Shown: piece by piece, positions 50,001 through 61,500 of the stretch
How positions within the stretch are numbered: the stretch's first letter is position 1
Layout: the number at the start of each line of letters is the position of its first letter
Assembly (NCBI GenBank): GCA_016165875.1
Contig: JABBOT010000004.1
Coordinates: 12,463,672-12,527,671 of the forward strand
Origin: Acanthopleura granulata
Taxonomy: Eukaryota > Mollusca > Polyplacophora > Chitonida > Chitonidae
DNA: 64,000 bases
Direction of reading: 5' to 3'
The notes under the pieces: model-generated
Database searches by the model: none
What the model was told of the DNA's origin: nothing
Seen by the model: only the letters and a program-made list of their open reading frames with translations
Position numbers and translations under genes: made by a program

Positions 50001-52470
50001 TGCAACTCCCGTGTGTTTTTCCTACACAGCGCTATTTCAAAAACGTCGTCTGGAGGAAAGAAAATATCAGATTGGCGGTTGGTAAATTGTGTTTTTGCTG
50101 CGTAGGCATTTTACACTGGGTTATATTCGTCTCCCGTGTGCTTTCCCTGAACATCAGAATGTCACCAAAGTCGTCAGGTGAAAGAAAATGTCAGACTAAT
50201 GGATTGTAATTGATGCAACTGTTTGTTAGACATTCCACACCGGCCCGTTTTCATCTCCTTTGTGTTTTCTTTGCACATTGGTATCTCACAGAACCCGTGT
50301 AAAGGTAAAAAAATGCCACTCATGACCTGTAAGTTTTGCGAATGTTGCGTATTCATTTCACACCGGTTTTTATTGAGTTCAGGTGTGTTTTGTCTGCACA
50401 ACGTTATCTCATGGAAGTCGTCTGAAGGAAAAAATATCAGAGTACTGGTTTATAAGTTGTGCTAATATTGCGTGGGCGTTTCACACTGGGTTATCTTTAT
50501 CTCGATTGTACTTTATCTGCATTTCATACTGATTTTTCTTGATCTCCCGTGTGTTTTCCTTGCACAACGTTATCTAAAGGAAGTCGTCTGGAGCACAAAA
50601 TATCAGAGTAGTCGTTTCTAAGTTGAACTAATGTTGCGCAGACATTCCACACTGTGATGCCTTCATCTCCATTTTTTTTGAGTGCACCACCTTATCTCAT
50701 GGAAGTCGACTGCATCAAACAAAATGTGAGAGTAATGTTATGTAGGTTGTGCTATTGTTGCGTAGGAATTTCAGACAGGGTTATCTGCCATCTGAATGTG
50801 TTTTCATCACTGAAGGTTATCTCAAAGAAGTGGCCTGCACTAAAGAGAATGTGAGGGTAATGATTTACTTGTTGTTCTAATGTTGCGTAGGCATTTCACA
50901 TTGGGTTTTGTTGAGCTCCCGTGTGTTTTGTCTGCACAACGTTATCTCATGGAAGTCGTCTGGTAGAAAAAAATATCAGGGTAGTGGTTTGTAAGTTGTG
51001 CTAATGTTGCGTAGGCATTTCACACTTGGTTATCTTTATCTCCCGTGTGTTTTGACTGCACAACGTTATCTCATGGGAGTCGCCTGCATGAAACAAAATG
51101 TCAGGATATTGAATTGCACGGTGTACTAATGTTGCGTAGGCATTTCACACTGGGTTTTCTTGAGCTCCCGTGTCTTTTGTCTGCAGAAGGTTATCTCATG
51201 GAAGTCGTCTGGAGGACAAAATATCAGAGTAGTCGTTTCTAAGTTGAACTAATGTTGCGCAGACATTCCACACTGTGATACCTTCATCTCCTTTGTGTTT
51301 TGAGTGCACCACCTTATCTCATGGAAGTCGACTGCATCAAACAAAATGTGAGAGTAATGTTATGTAGTTTGTGCTATTGTTGCGTAGGAATTTCAGACAG
51401 GGTTATCTGCCATCTGAATGTGTTTTCATCACTGAAGGTTATCTCAAAGAAGTGGCCTGCACTAAAGAGAATGTGAGGGTAAAGATTTACTTGTTGTTCT
51501 AATGTTGCGTAGGCATTTCACACTGGGTTTTGTTGAGCTCCCGTGTGTTTTGTCTGCACAACGTTATCTCATGGAAGTCGTCTGGAGGAAAAAATATCAG
51601 GGTAGTGGTTTGTAAGTTGTGCTAATATTGCGTAGGCATTTCACACTTGGTTATCTTCATCTCCCGTGTGTTTTGACTGCACAACGTTATCGCATGGGAG
51701 TCGCCTGCATGAAACAAAATGTCAGGATATTGAATTGCAGGGTGTACTAATGTTGCGTAGGCATTTCACACTGGGTTTTCTTGAGCTCCCGTGTCTTTTG
51801 TCTGCAGAAGGTTATCTCATGGAAGTCGTCTGGAGGACAAAATATCAGAGTAGTCGTTTCTAAGTTGAACTAATGTTGCGCAGACATTCCACACTGTGAT
51901 ACCTTCATCTCCTTTGTGTTTTGAGTGCACCACCTTATCTCATGGAAGTCGACTGCATCAAACAAAATGTGAGAGTAATGTTATGTAGGTTGTGCTATTG
52001 TTGCGTAGGAATTTCAGACAGGGTTATCTGCCATCTGAATGTGTTTTCATCAATGAAGGTTATCTCAAAGAAGTGGCCTGCACTAAAGAGAATGTGAGGG
52101 TAATGATTTACTTGTTGTTCTAATGTTGCGTAGGCATTTCACACTGGGTTTTGTTGAGCTCCCGTGTGTTTTGTCTGCACAACGTTATCTCATGGAAGTC
52201 GTCTGGAGAAAAAAATATCAGGGTAGTGGTTTGTAAGTTGTGCTAATGAAGCGTAGGCATTTCACACTTGGTTATCTTTATCTCCCGTGTGTTTTGACTG
52301 CACAACGTTATCTCATGGAAGTCGTCCGGAGAAAAAAATATCAGGGTAGTGGTTTGTAAGTTGTGCTAATGAAGCGTAGGCATTTCACACTTGGTTCTCT
52401 TTATCTCCCGTGTGTTTTGACTGCACAACGTTATCTCATGGAAGTCGTCTGGAGAAAAAAATATCAGGGT
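47041..52470 (+). repeat. Homogenised block with 1.89-kb and 621-bp higher-order repeats
   Basis: The junction GAGGACAAAATATCAGAGTA occurs at 47431, 49320, 51212 and 51833. It defines units of 1889, 1892 and 621 bp (about 15 and 5 monomers), with a further partial 621-bp-type unit after. From 52190 to 52470, A-type units carrying the variant AATGAAGCGTAGGC are repeated singly. Confidence 0.85.
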
Positions 52471-54740
52471 AGTGGTTTGTAAGTTGTGCTAATGTTGCGT
52501 AGGCATTTCACACTGGGTTATCTTCATCTAACCAGTGTTTTGACTGCACAACCTCATCACAGGGAAGTCGCCTGCATAAAACAAATGTCAGAGTAATGGT
52601 ATGTAGGTTGTGCTATTGTTGCATTTCAGATACTCTTATCTTGCAAGTGCAGTGTGTTTGCCCCATTGAAGGTTGTCTCAAAGAAGTCGTCTGCACTAAA
52701 CAAAGTGTCAGGGTAATGATTTGCCAGGCGTGCTAATGTTGCGTACAGAATTGCCACTGAGTTCTCTTTATCTCCCGTGTGCTTTCTCTACACAACCTCG
52801 TGGAAGTGGCGTACTTAAAAGAAACTGTCAGAGTAAGGATATGTAGGTTGTGCTGTTGTTGCGTATGAATTTCAGACAGGGTTATCTTCCATCTGCAGTG
52901 TGTTTTCCAAAACAAAGATTATCACAAAGTAGTCGTCTTCAGGGAAGAGAATGTGAGGGTAATGATTTGCAAATTCTGGTAATGTTGCGTAGGCATTTCA
53001 CACTGGGTTTTCTTGAGCTCCCGTGTGTTTTGTCTGCACAACGTCACCTCATGGAAGTTGTCTGGAGCACAAAATATCAGAGTACTGGTTTGTAAGTTGA
53101 ACTAATGTTGCGTGGGCATTTCACACTGGGTTATCTTTATCTCCCGTGTGCTTTATCTGCATTTCATACTGATTTTTCTTGATCTCCCGTGTGTTTTCCT
53201 TGCACAACGTTATCTAAAGTAAGTCGTCTGGAGCACAAAATATCAGAGTAGTCGTTTCTAAGTTGAGCTAATGTTGCGCAGACATTCCACACTGTGATAC
53301 CTTCATCTCCTTTGTGTTTTGAGTGCACCCCCTTATCTCATGGAAGTCGACTGCATCAAACAAAATGTGAGAGTAATGTTATGTAGTTTGTGCTATTGTT
53401 GCGTAGGAATTTCAGACAGGGTTATCTGCCATCTGAATGTGTTTTCATCACTGAAGGTTATCTCAAAGAAGTGGTCTACATTAAAGAGAATGTGAGGGTA
53501 ATGATTTACTTGTTGTTCTAATGTTGCGTAGGCATTTCACATTGGGTTTTGTTGAGCTCCCGTGTGTTTTGTCTGCACAACGCTATCTCATGGAAGTCGT
53601 CTGGAGAAAAAAATATCAGGGTAGTGGTTTGTAAGTTGTGCTAATGTTGCGTAGGCATTTCACACTGGGTTATCTTCATCTAACCAGTGTTTTAACTGCA
53701 CAACCTCATCACAGGGAAGTCGCCTGCATAAAACAAATGTCAGAGTAATGGTATGTAGGTTGTGCTATTGTTGCATTTCAGATACTCTTATCTTGCAAGT
53801 GCAGTGTGTTTGCCCCAGTGAAGGTTGTCTCAAAGAAGTCGTCTGCACTAAACAAAGTTTCAGGGTAATGATTTGCCAGGCGTGCTAATGTTGCGTACAG
53901 AATTGCCACTGAGAATTCTCTTTATCTCCCGTGTGCTTTCTCTACACAACCTCGTGGAAGTGGCGTACTTAAAAGAAACCGTCAGAGTAAGGATATGTAG
54001 GTTGTGCTGTTGTTGCGTATGAATTTCAGACAGGGTTATCTTCCATCTGCAGTGTGTTTTCCAAAACAAAGATTATCACAAAGTAGTCGTCTTCAGGGAA
54101 GAGAATGTGAGGGTAATGATTTGCAAATTCTGGTAATGTTGCGTAGGCATTTCACACTGGGTTTTCTTGAGCTCCCGTGTGTTTTGTCTGCACAACGTCA
54201 CCTCATGGAAGTTGTCTGGAGCACAAAATATCAGAGTACTGGTTTGTAAGTTGAACTAATGTTGCGTGGGCATTTCACATTCGGTTATCTTTATCTCCCG
54301 TGTGCTCTATCTGCATTTCATACTGATTTTTCTTGAACTCCCGTGTGTTTTCCTTGCACAACGTTATCTAAAGTAAGTCGTCTGGAGCACAAAATATCAG
54401 AGTAGTCGTTTCTAAGTTGAACTAATGTTGCGCAGACATTCCACACTGTGATACCTTCATCTCCTTTGTGTTTTGAGTGCACCACCTTTTCTCATGGAAG
54501 TCGACTGCATCAAACAAAATGTGAGAGTAATGTTATGTAGGTTGTGCTATTGTTGCGTAGGAATTTCAGACAGGGTTATCTGCCATCTGAATGTGTTTTC
54601 ATCACTGAAGGTTATCTCAAAGAAGTGGTCTACATTAAAGAGAATGTGAGGGTAATGATTTACTTGTTGTTCTAATGTTGCGTAGGCATTTCACATTGGG
54701 ATTTGTTGAGCTCCCGTGTGTTTTGTCTGCACAACGTTAT
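52471..54740 (+). repeat. 1.15-kb higher-order repeat, two tandem copies
   Basis: The phrase TTATCTTCATCTAACCAGTG recurs about 1152 bp apart (near 52518 and 53670), and the monomer with CCAAAACAAAGATTATCAC recurs likewise (near 52907 and 54061). Copies differ by single bases and by a 3-base insertion near 53914. Confidence 0.83.
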
Positions 54741-57700
54741 CTCATGGAAGTCGTCTGGAGAAAAAAATATCAGGGTAGTGGTTTGTAAGTTGTGCCAACG
54801 TTGCGTAGGCATTTCACACTGGGTTTTCTTCATCGTTCCTGTGTTTTGCCTACACAAAGTTATCTCATGCAAGTCGCTTGGAGGAAAAAAAATGTCAGAG
54901 TAATGATTTGAAAGTTGTAGGCATTTCACGCTGGGTTATCTTTATCTCCCGTGTGTTTTTCCTACACAGCGCTATTTCAAAAACGTCGTCTGGAGGAAAG
55001 AAAATATCAGATTGGCGGTTGGTAAATTGTGTTTTTGCTGCGTAGGCATTTTACACTGGGTTATATTCGTCTCCCGTGTGCTTTCCCTGAACATCAGAAT
55101 GTCACCAAAGTCGTCAGGTGAAAGAAAATGTCAGACTAATGGATTGTAATTGATGCAACTGTTTGTTAGACATTCCACACCGGCCCGTTTTCATCTCCTT
55201 TGTGTTTTCTTTGCACAATGGTATCTCACAGAACCCGTGTAAAGGTAAGAAAATGCCAGAGTCATGACCTGTAAGTTTTGCGAATGTTGCGTATTCATTT
55301 CACACTGATTTTTCTTGAGCTCCCGTGTGTTTTCCTTGCACAACGTTATCTAAAGTAAGTCGTCTGGAGCACAAAATATCAGAGTAGTCGTTTCTAAGTT
55401 GAGGTAATGTTGCGTAGACATTCCACACTGTGATACCTTCATCTCCTTTGTATTTTGAGTGCACCACCTTATCTCATGGAAGACGACTGCATCAAACAAA
55501 ATGTGAGAGTAATGATATGTAGGTTGTGCTATTGTTGCGTATTAATTTCAGACAGGGTTATCTGCCATTTGAATGTGTTTTCATCACTGAAGGTTATCTC
55601 AAAGAAGTGATCTACACTAAGGAGAATGTGAGGGTAATGATTTACTTGTTGTGTTAATGTTGCGTAGGCATTTCACATTGGGTTTTGTTGAGCTCCCGTG
55701 TGTTTTGACTGCACAACACTATCGCATGGGAGTCGCCTGTATAAAAGAAAAGGTCAGGATATTGATTTGCATGTTGTGCTAATGATGCGTAGGCATTTCA
55801 CACTAGGTTTTCTTGAGCTCCCGTGTGTTTTGTCTGCACAACGTTGTCTCATGGAAGTCGTGTGGAGGAAGAAATATCAGAGTACTGGTTTGTAAGTTGT
55901 GCTAATATTGCGTAGGCATTTCACACTGGGTTTTCTTCATCTCCCGTGTGTTTTGACTGCACAACATTATCGCTTGGGAGTCGCCTGCAAGAAACAAAAT
56001 GTCAGGGTAATGATTTGCATGTTGTGCTAATGTTGCGTAGGTATTTCACACTGGGTTTTCTTGAGCTCCCGTGTGTTTTGTCTGCACAACGTCACCTGAT
56101 GGAAGTTGTCTGGAGCACAAAATATCAGAGTACTGGTTTGTAAGTTGAACTAATGTTGCGTGGGCATTTCACACTGGGTTATCTTTATCTCCCGTGTGCT
56201 TTATCTGCATTTCATACTGATTTTTCTTGATCTCCCGTGTGTTTTCCTTGCACAACGTTATCTAAAGTAAGTCGTCTGGAGCACAAAATATCAGAGTAGT
56301 CGTTTCTAAGTTGAGGTAATGTTTCGTAGACATTCCACACTGTGATACCTTCATCTCCTTTGTATTTTGAGTGCACCACCTTATCTCATGGAAGACGACT
56401 GCATCAAACAAAATGTGAGAGTAATGATATGTAGGTTGTGCTATTGTTGCGTATTAATTTCAGACAGGGTTATCTGCCATTTGAATGTGTTTTCATCACT
56501 GAAGGTTATCTCAAAGAAGTGATCTACACTAAGGAGAATGTGAGGGTAATGATTTACTTGTTGTGTTAATGTTGCGTAGGCATTTCACATTGGGTTTTGT
56601 TGAGCTCCCGTGTGTTTTGACTGCACAACACTATCGCATGGGAGTCGCCTGTATAAAAGAAAAGGTCAGGATATTGATTTGCATGTTGTGCTAATGATGC
56701 GTAGGCATTTCACACTAGGTTTTCTTGAGCTCCCGTGTGTTTTGTCTGCACAACGTTGTCTCATGGAAGTCGTGTGGAGGAAGAAATATCAGAGTACTGG
56801 TTTCTAAGTTGTGCTAATATTGCGTAGGCATTTCACACTGGGTTTTCTTCATCTCCCGTGTGTTTTGACTGCACAACATTATCGCTTGGGAGTCGCCTGC
56901 AAGAAACAAAATGTCAGGGTAATGATTTGCATGTTGTGCTAATGTTGCGTAGGTATTTCACACTGGGTTTTCTTGAGCTCCCGTGTGTTTTGTCTGCACA
57001 ACGTCACCTGATGGAAGTTGTCTGGAGCACAAAATATCAGAGTACTGGTTTGTAAGTTGAACTAATGTTGCGTGGGCATTTCACACTGGGTTATCTTTAT
57101 CTCCCGTGTGCTTTATCTGCATTTCATACTGATTTTTCTTGATCTCCCGTGTGTTTTCCTTGCACAACGTTATCTAAAGTAAGTCGTCTGGAGCACAAAA
57201 TATCAGAGTAGTCGTTTCTAAGTTGAGCTAATGTTGCGCAGACATTCCACACTGTGATACCTTCATCTCCTTTGTGTTTTGAGTGCACCACCTTATCTCA
57301 TGGAAGTCGACTGCATCAAACAAAATGTGAGAGTAATGTTATTGAGGTTGTGCTATTGTTGCGTAGGAATTTCAGACAGGGTTATCTGCCATTTGAATGT
57401 GTTTTCATCACTGAAGGTTCTCTCAAAGAAGTGGTATGCACTAAAGAGAATGTGAGGGTAAAGATTTACTTGTTGTTTTAATGTTGCGTAGGCATTTCAC
57501 ATTGGGTTTTGTTGAGCTCCCGTGTGTTTTGTCTGCACAACGTTATCTCATGGAAGTCGTCTGGAGAAAAAAATATCAGGGTAGTGGTTTGTAAGTTGTG
57601 CTAATGTTGCGTAGGCATTTCACACTGGGTTATCTTCATCTCCCGTGTGTTTTGACTGCACCACGTTATCGCATGGGAGTCGCCTGCATGAAACAAAATG

Positions 57701-58580
57701 TCAGGATATTGATTTGCATGGTGTGCTAATGTTGCGTAGGCATTTCACACTGGGTTTTGTTGAGCTCCCGTGTCTTTTGTCTGCACAACGTTATCTCATG
57801 GATGTCGTCTGGAGAAAAAAATATCAGGGTTGTGGTTTGTAAGTTGTGCCAATGTTGCGTAGGCATTTCACACTGGGTTTTCTTGAGCTTCCGTGTGTTT
57901 TGTCTGCACAACGTTATCTCGTGGAAGTCGTCTGGAGGAAGAAATATCAGAGTACTGGTCTGTAAGTTGTGCTAATATTGCGTAGGTTTTTGGCACTCTG
58001 TTTTCTTCATCGTTCCTGTGTTTTGCCTACACAAAGTTATCTCATGCACGTCGCTTGGAGGAAATAAAATGTCAGAGTAATGATTTGAAAGTTGTAGGCA
58101 TTTCACGCTGGGTTATCTTTATCTCCCGTGTGTTTTTCCTACACAGCGCTATTTCAAAAACGTCGTCTGGAGGAAAGAAAATATCAGATTGGCGGTTGGT
58201 AAATTGTGTTTTTGCTGCGTAGGCATTTTACACTGGGTTATATTCGTCTCCCGTGTGCTTTCCCTGAACATCAGAATGTCACCAATGTCGTCAGGTGAAA
58301 TGTCAGACTAATGGATTGTAATTGATGCAACTGTTTGTTAGACATTCCACACCGGCCCGTTTTCATCTCCTTTGTGTTTTCTTTGCACAATGGTATCTCA
58401 CAGAACCCGTGTAAAGGTAAGAAAATGCCAGAGTCATGACCTGTAAGTTTTGCGAATGTTGCGTATTCATTTCACACTGATTTTTCTTGAGCTCCCGTGT
58501 GTTTTCCTTGCACAACGTTATCTAAAGTAAATCGTCTGGAGCACAAAATATCAGAGTACTGGTTTGTAAGTTGTGCTAAT
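54741..58580 (+). repeat. Homogenised block with a 912-bp higher-order repeat
   Basis: Two tandem units of 912 bp at about 55306-56217 and 56218-57129 are nearly identical, for example the AACACTATCGCATGGG monomers at 55717 and 56629. They are flanked by single copies of the GAAAGTTGTAGGCATTTCA tail segment at about 54910 and 58090. Confidence 0.83.
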
Positions 58581-61500
58581 ATTGCGTAGGCATTTCACAC
58601 TGGGTAATCTTCATCTCTTGTGTGTTTTTTCTACACAACGTTATCTCATGGAAATAGTCCAGAATAAAGAAAATGTCAGAGTAATGGTTTGTAAGTTGTG
58701 CTAATGTTGCGGTTATCTTCATCTGGCATGTGTTTTGCCTACACAACATTATCACATGGAAGTCGTACGGAGTAAAGAAAATGTGAAAGGTAGTGGTTTG
58801 TAAAGGAAGCTAATATGGCGCAATCATTTGAGTCTGTGTTTTCCTCGTCTTTCGTGTGTTTTGCCTACACAAAGTGATCTTATGCAAGTCACTTATAGGA
58901 AACAAAATGTCAGAGTAATGATTTGAAAGTTGTGCCAATATTGCGTAGGCATTTAACACTGGGTTTTCTTGAGGTCCCGTGTGTTTTTCCTGCACAACGT
59001 TATCGCATGGAAATCGTCTGGACAAAACATATAAGAGTAGAGGGTTGTAAGTTGTGATAATGTTGCGTAGGCATTTCACACTCTGTTATCTTCATCTCCC
59101 GCGTGCTTTGACTGCTCCACGTTACCTGGTAAAAAGCTCATGTAGGAAAGAAAATGTCAGAATAATGATATGTAGGTTGTGCTATTGTTGTGTAAGCATT
59201 TGAGATCAGGTTATCTTCCAACTGCGGTGTGCTTTACCTACAGAAATTTATGTGAAAGAAGTCGTGTGGACTAAACAGAATGTCAGGGTAATGATTTGTA
59301 AGTTGCGTATTCATTTCACGCCGGGTTATCTTTATCTCCCGTGTGTTTTTCCTACACAACGTGATCTCAAAGAAGTCATCTGCAGGAAAAAAATATATCA
59401 GATTATCGGTTGGTAGGTTGTGCTAATGTTGCGTAGGTACTTCCCACTTGGTTATCTTCAACCCCTGTGTGTTTTGCCTACACAACGTGATCTCAAAGAA
59501 GTCATCTGCAGGAAAGAAAATATCAGATTATCGGTTGGTAAGTTGTGATAATATTGCGTAGGTACTTCCCACTTGGTTGTCTTCAACCCCTGTGTGTTTT
59601 GAATACACAACGTTGTTTCAAAGAAGTCTTCTGGAGGAAAGAAAATATCAGAGCAATGGTTTGTAATTGATTCAAAAGTTGCTGGCGAAAACAATATCAG
59701 AGAAGAGGTTTGTAAGTTGTGATAATGTTGCGTAGGCATTTCACACTGGGTTATCTTTATCCCTCGTGTGTTTTGACTGCACCCCTTTATGTGATGCAGG
59801 TCGCCTGCAGGAACCAAAATGTCAGAGTAATAATATGGAGGTTGTGCTATTGTTGCGAAAGAATTTCACAGAGACTTGTCTTTCATCTGCAGTGTGTTTT
59901 AACCACTGAAGGTGATCTCAGAATGTCTAAACAGAATATCAGGGTAATGATATGCATTTTGTGGTAATGTTACGTAGGCATTCCACACTGGGCTTTCTTG
60001 AGGTCCCGTGTGTTTTGTCTGCACAACGTTATCGCATGGAAATCGTCTGGACAAAAAAATATCAGAGTAGTCGTTTGTAAGTTGTGATAATGTTGCGTGG
60101 GAATTTCACACAGGGTTATCTTTATCTCCCGTGTATTTTGACTGTATCACGTTATGTGATGGAAGTGGCCTGCAAGAACCAAAATATCAGAGTAATGATA
60201 TGTATTTAGTGCTATTGTGGCGTAGGCATTTCAAACCATGTTATCTTCCATCTGCAGTGTGTTTTCCCCAGTAAAGGTTATTTGAAAGAAATCATCTGCT
60301 CTAAAGAGAATGTCCGGGTAATGATGTGCATATTGTGTTTATGTTGCGTAGGCTTTTCACGCCGGGTTATCTGCAGCTCCCGTGTGTTTTTCCTACACAT
60401 CATGATCTCAAAGAAGTCATCTGCAGAAAAGAAAATATCAGATTAACCTTTGATAAGGTGTGCTAATGTTGCGTAGGTACTTTACACTGGGTTTTCTTGA
60501 GGTCCCGTGTAATTTGCCTGCACAACGTTGTCTAATGGATGTTGCCTACAGGAAACAAAATGTCAGAGTAATGAAATGTAGGTTGTGCTATTGTTGAGTA
60601 GGCATTTCAACCATGTTATCTTCCATCCGCAGTGTGTTTTGCCCAGTGAAGGTTATCTGAAAGAAATCCTCTGCACTAAACAGAATGTCTGGGTAATGAT
60701 TTGCATATTGTGGTAATGTTGCGTAGGCATTTCACACTGGGTTATCTTGAGGTCTCGTGTGATTTGCCTGCACAACGTTATCGGATGGAAATCGTCTGGA
60801 CAAAACATATAAGAGTAGTGGTTTGTAAGTTGTGATAATGTTGCGTATTCATTTCACGCCGGGTTATCTTTATCTCCCGTGTGTTTTTCCTACACAACGT
60901 GATCTCAAAGAAGTCATCTGCAGGAAAGAAAATATCAGATTATCGGTTGGTAGGTTGTGCTAATGTTGCGTAGGTATTTCCCACTTCAACCCCTATGTGT
61001 TTTGTCTACACAACGTTGTCTCAAAGAAGTCTTCTGGAGGAAATAAAATATCAGAGCAATGGTTTGTAAATTATTCAAATGTTCCGTAAGCATTTCACAC
61101 TGGGTTATCTTTATCTCCCGTTTGTTTTTTCTCTACACAACGTTATCTCACGGACGTCGTTAAGAGGAACTAAATATCAGAGTAATGAGTTACAAGTTGT
61201 TCTAACATTGCGGAGGCATTTCACACTGGGTTAACCTCATCCCCTGTGTGTTTTCGGTTAAGAAGAGAATCTCGGCAGGTGGTCTAGAGGGAAGAAAATG
61301 TCAGAGGAATGGTTTGTGATTGATCCAAATTTTCCTAGACAATTCACAGAGGCCTGTCTTCATCCCCCGTGTGTTTTCCCTGCACAATGGTATCTCGTGG
61401 AAATCGTCTAGAAATTTTATTTTTTCAGAGTAGTGGTTTGTAAGCTGTGCTAATGTTGCGTAGGCAATTCACCGTCTGTTTTCTTGGTCCCGTGTGTTTT

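Noticed and set aside
59458..59817. Minus-strand open frame of 119 codons, the longest in the satellite
   Set aside because: It runs across diverged monomers in which the minus strand has few stops. The same peptide fragments occur in many broken frames, so it is not treated as a gene.
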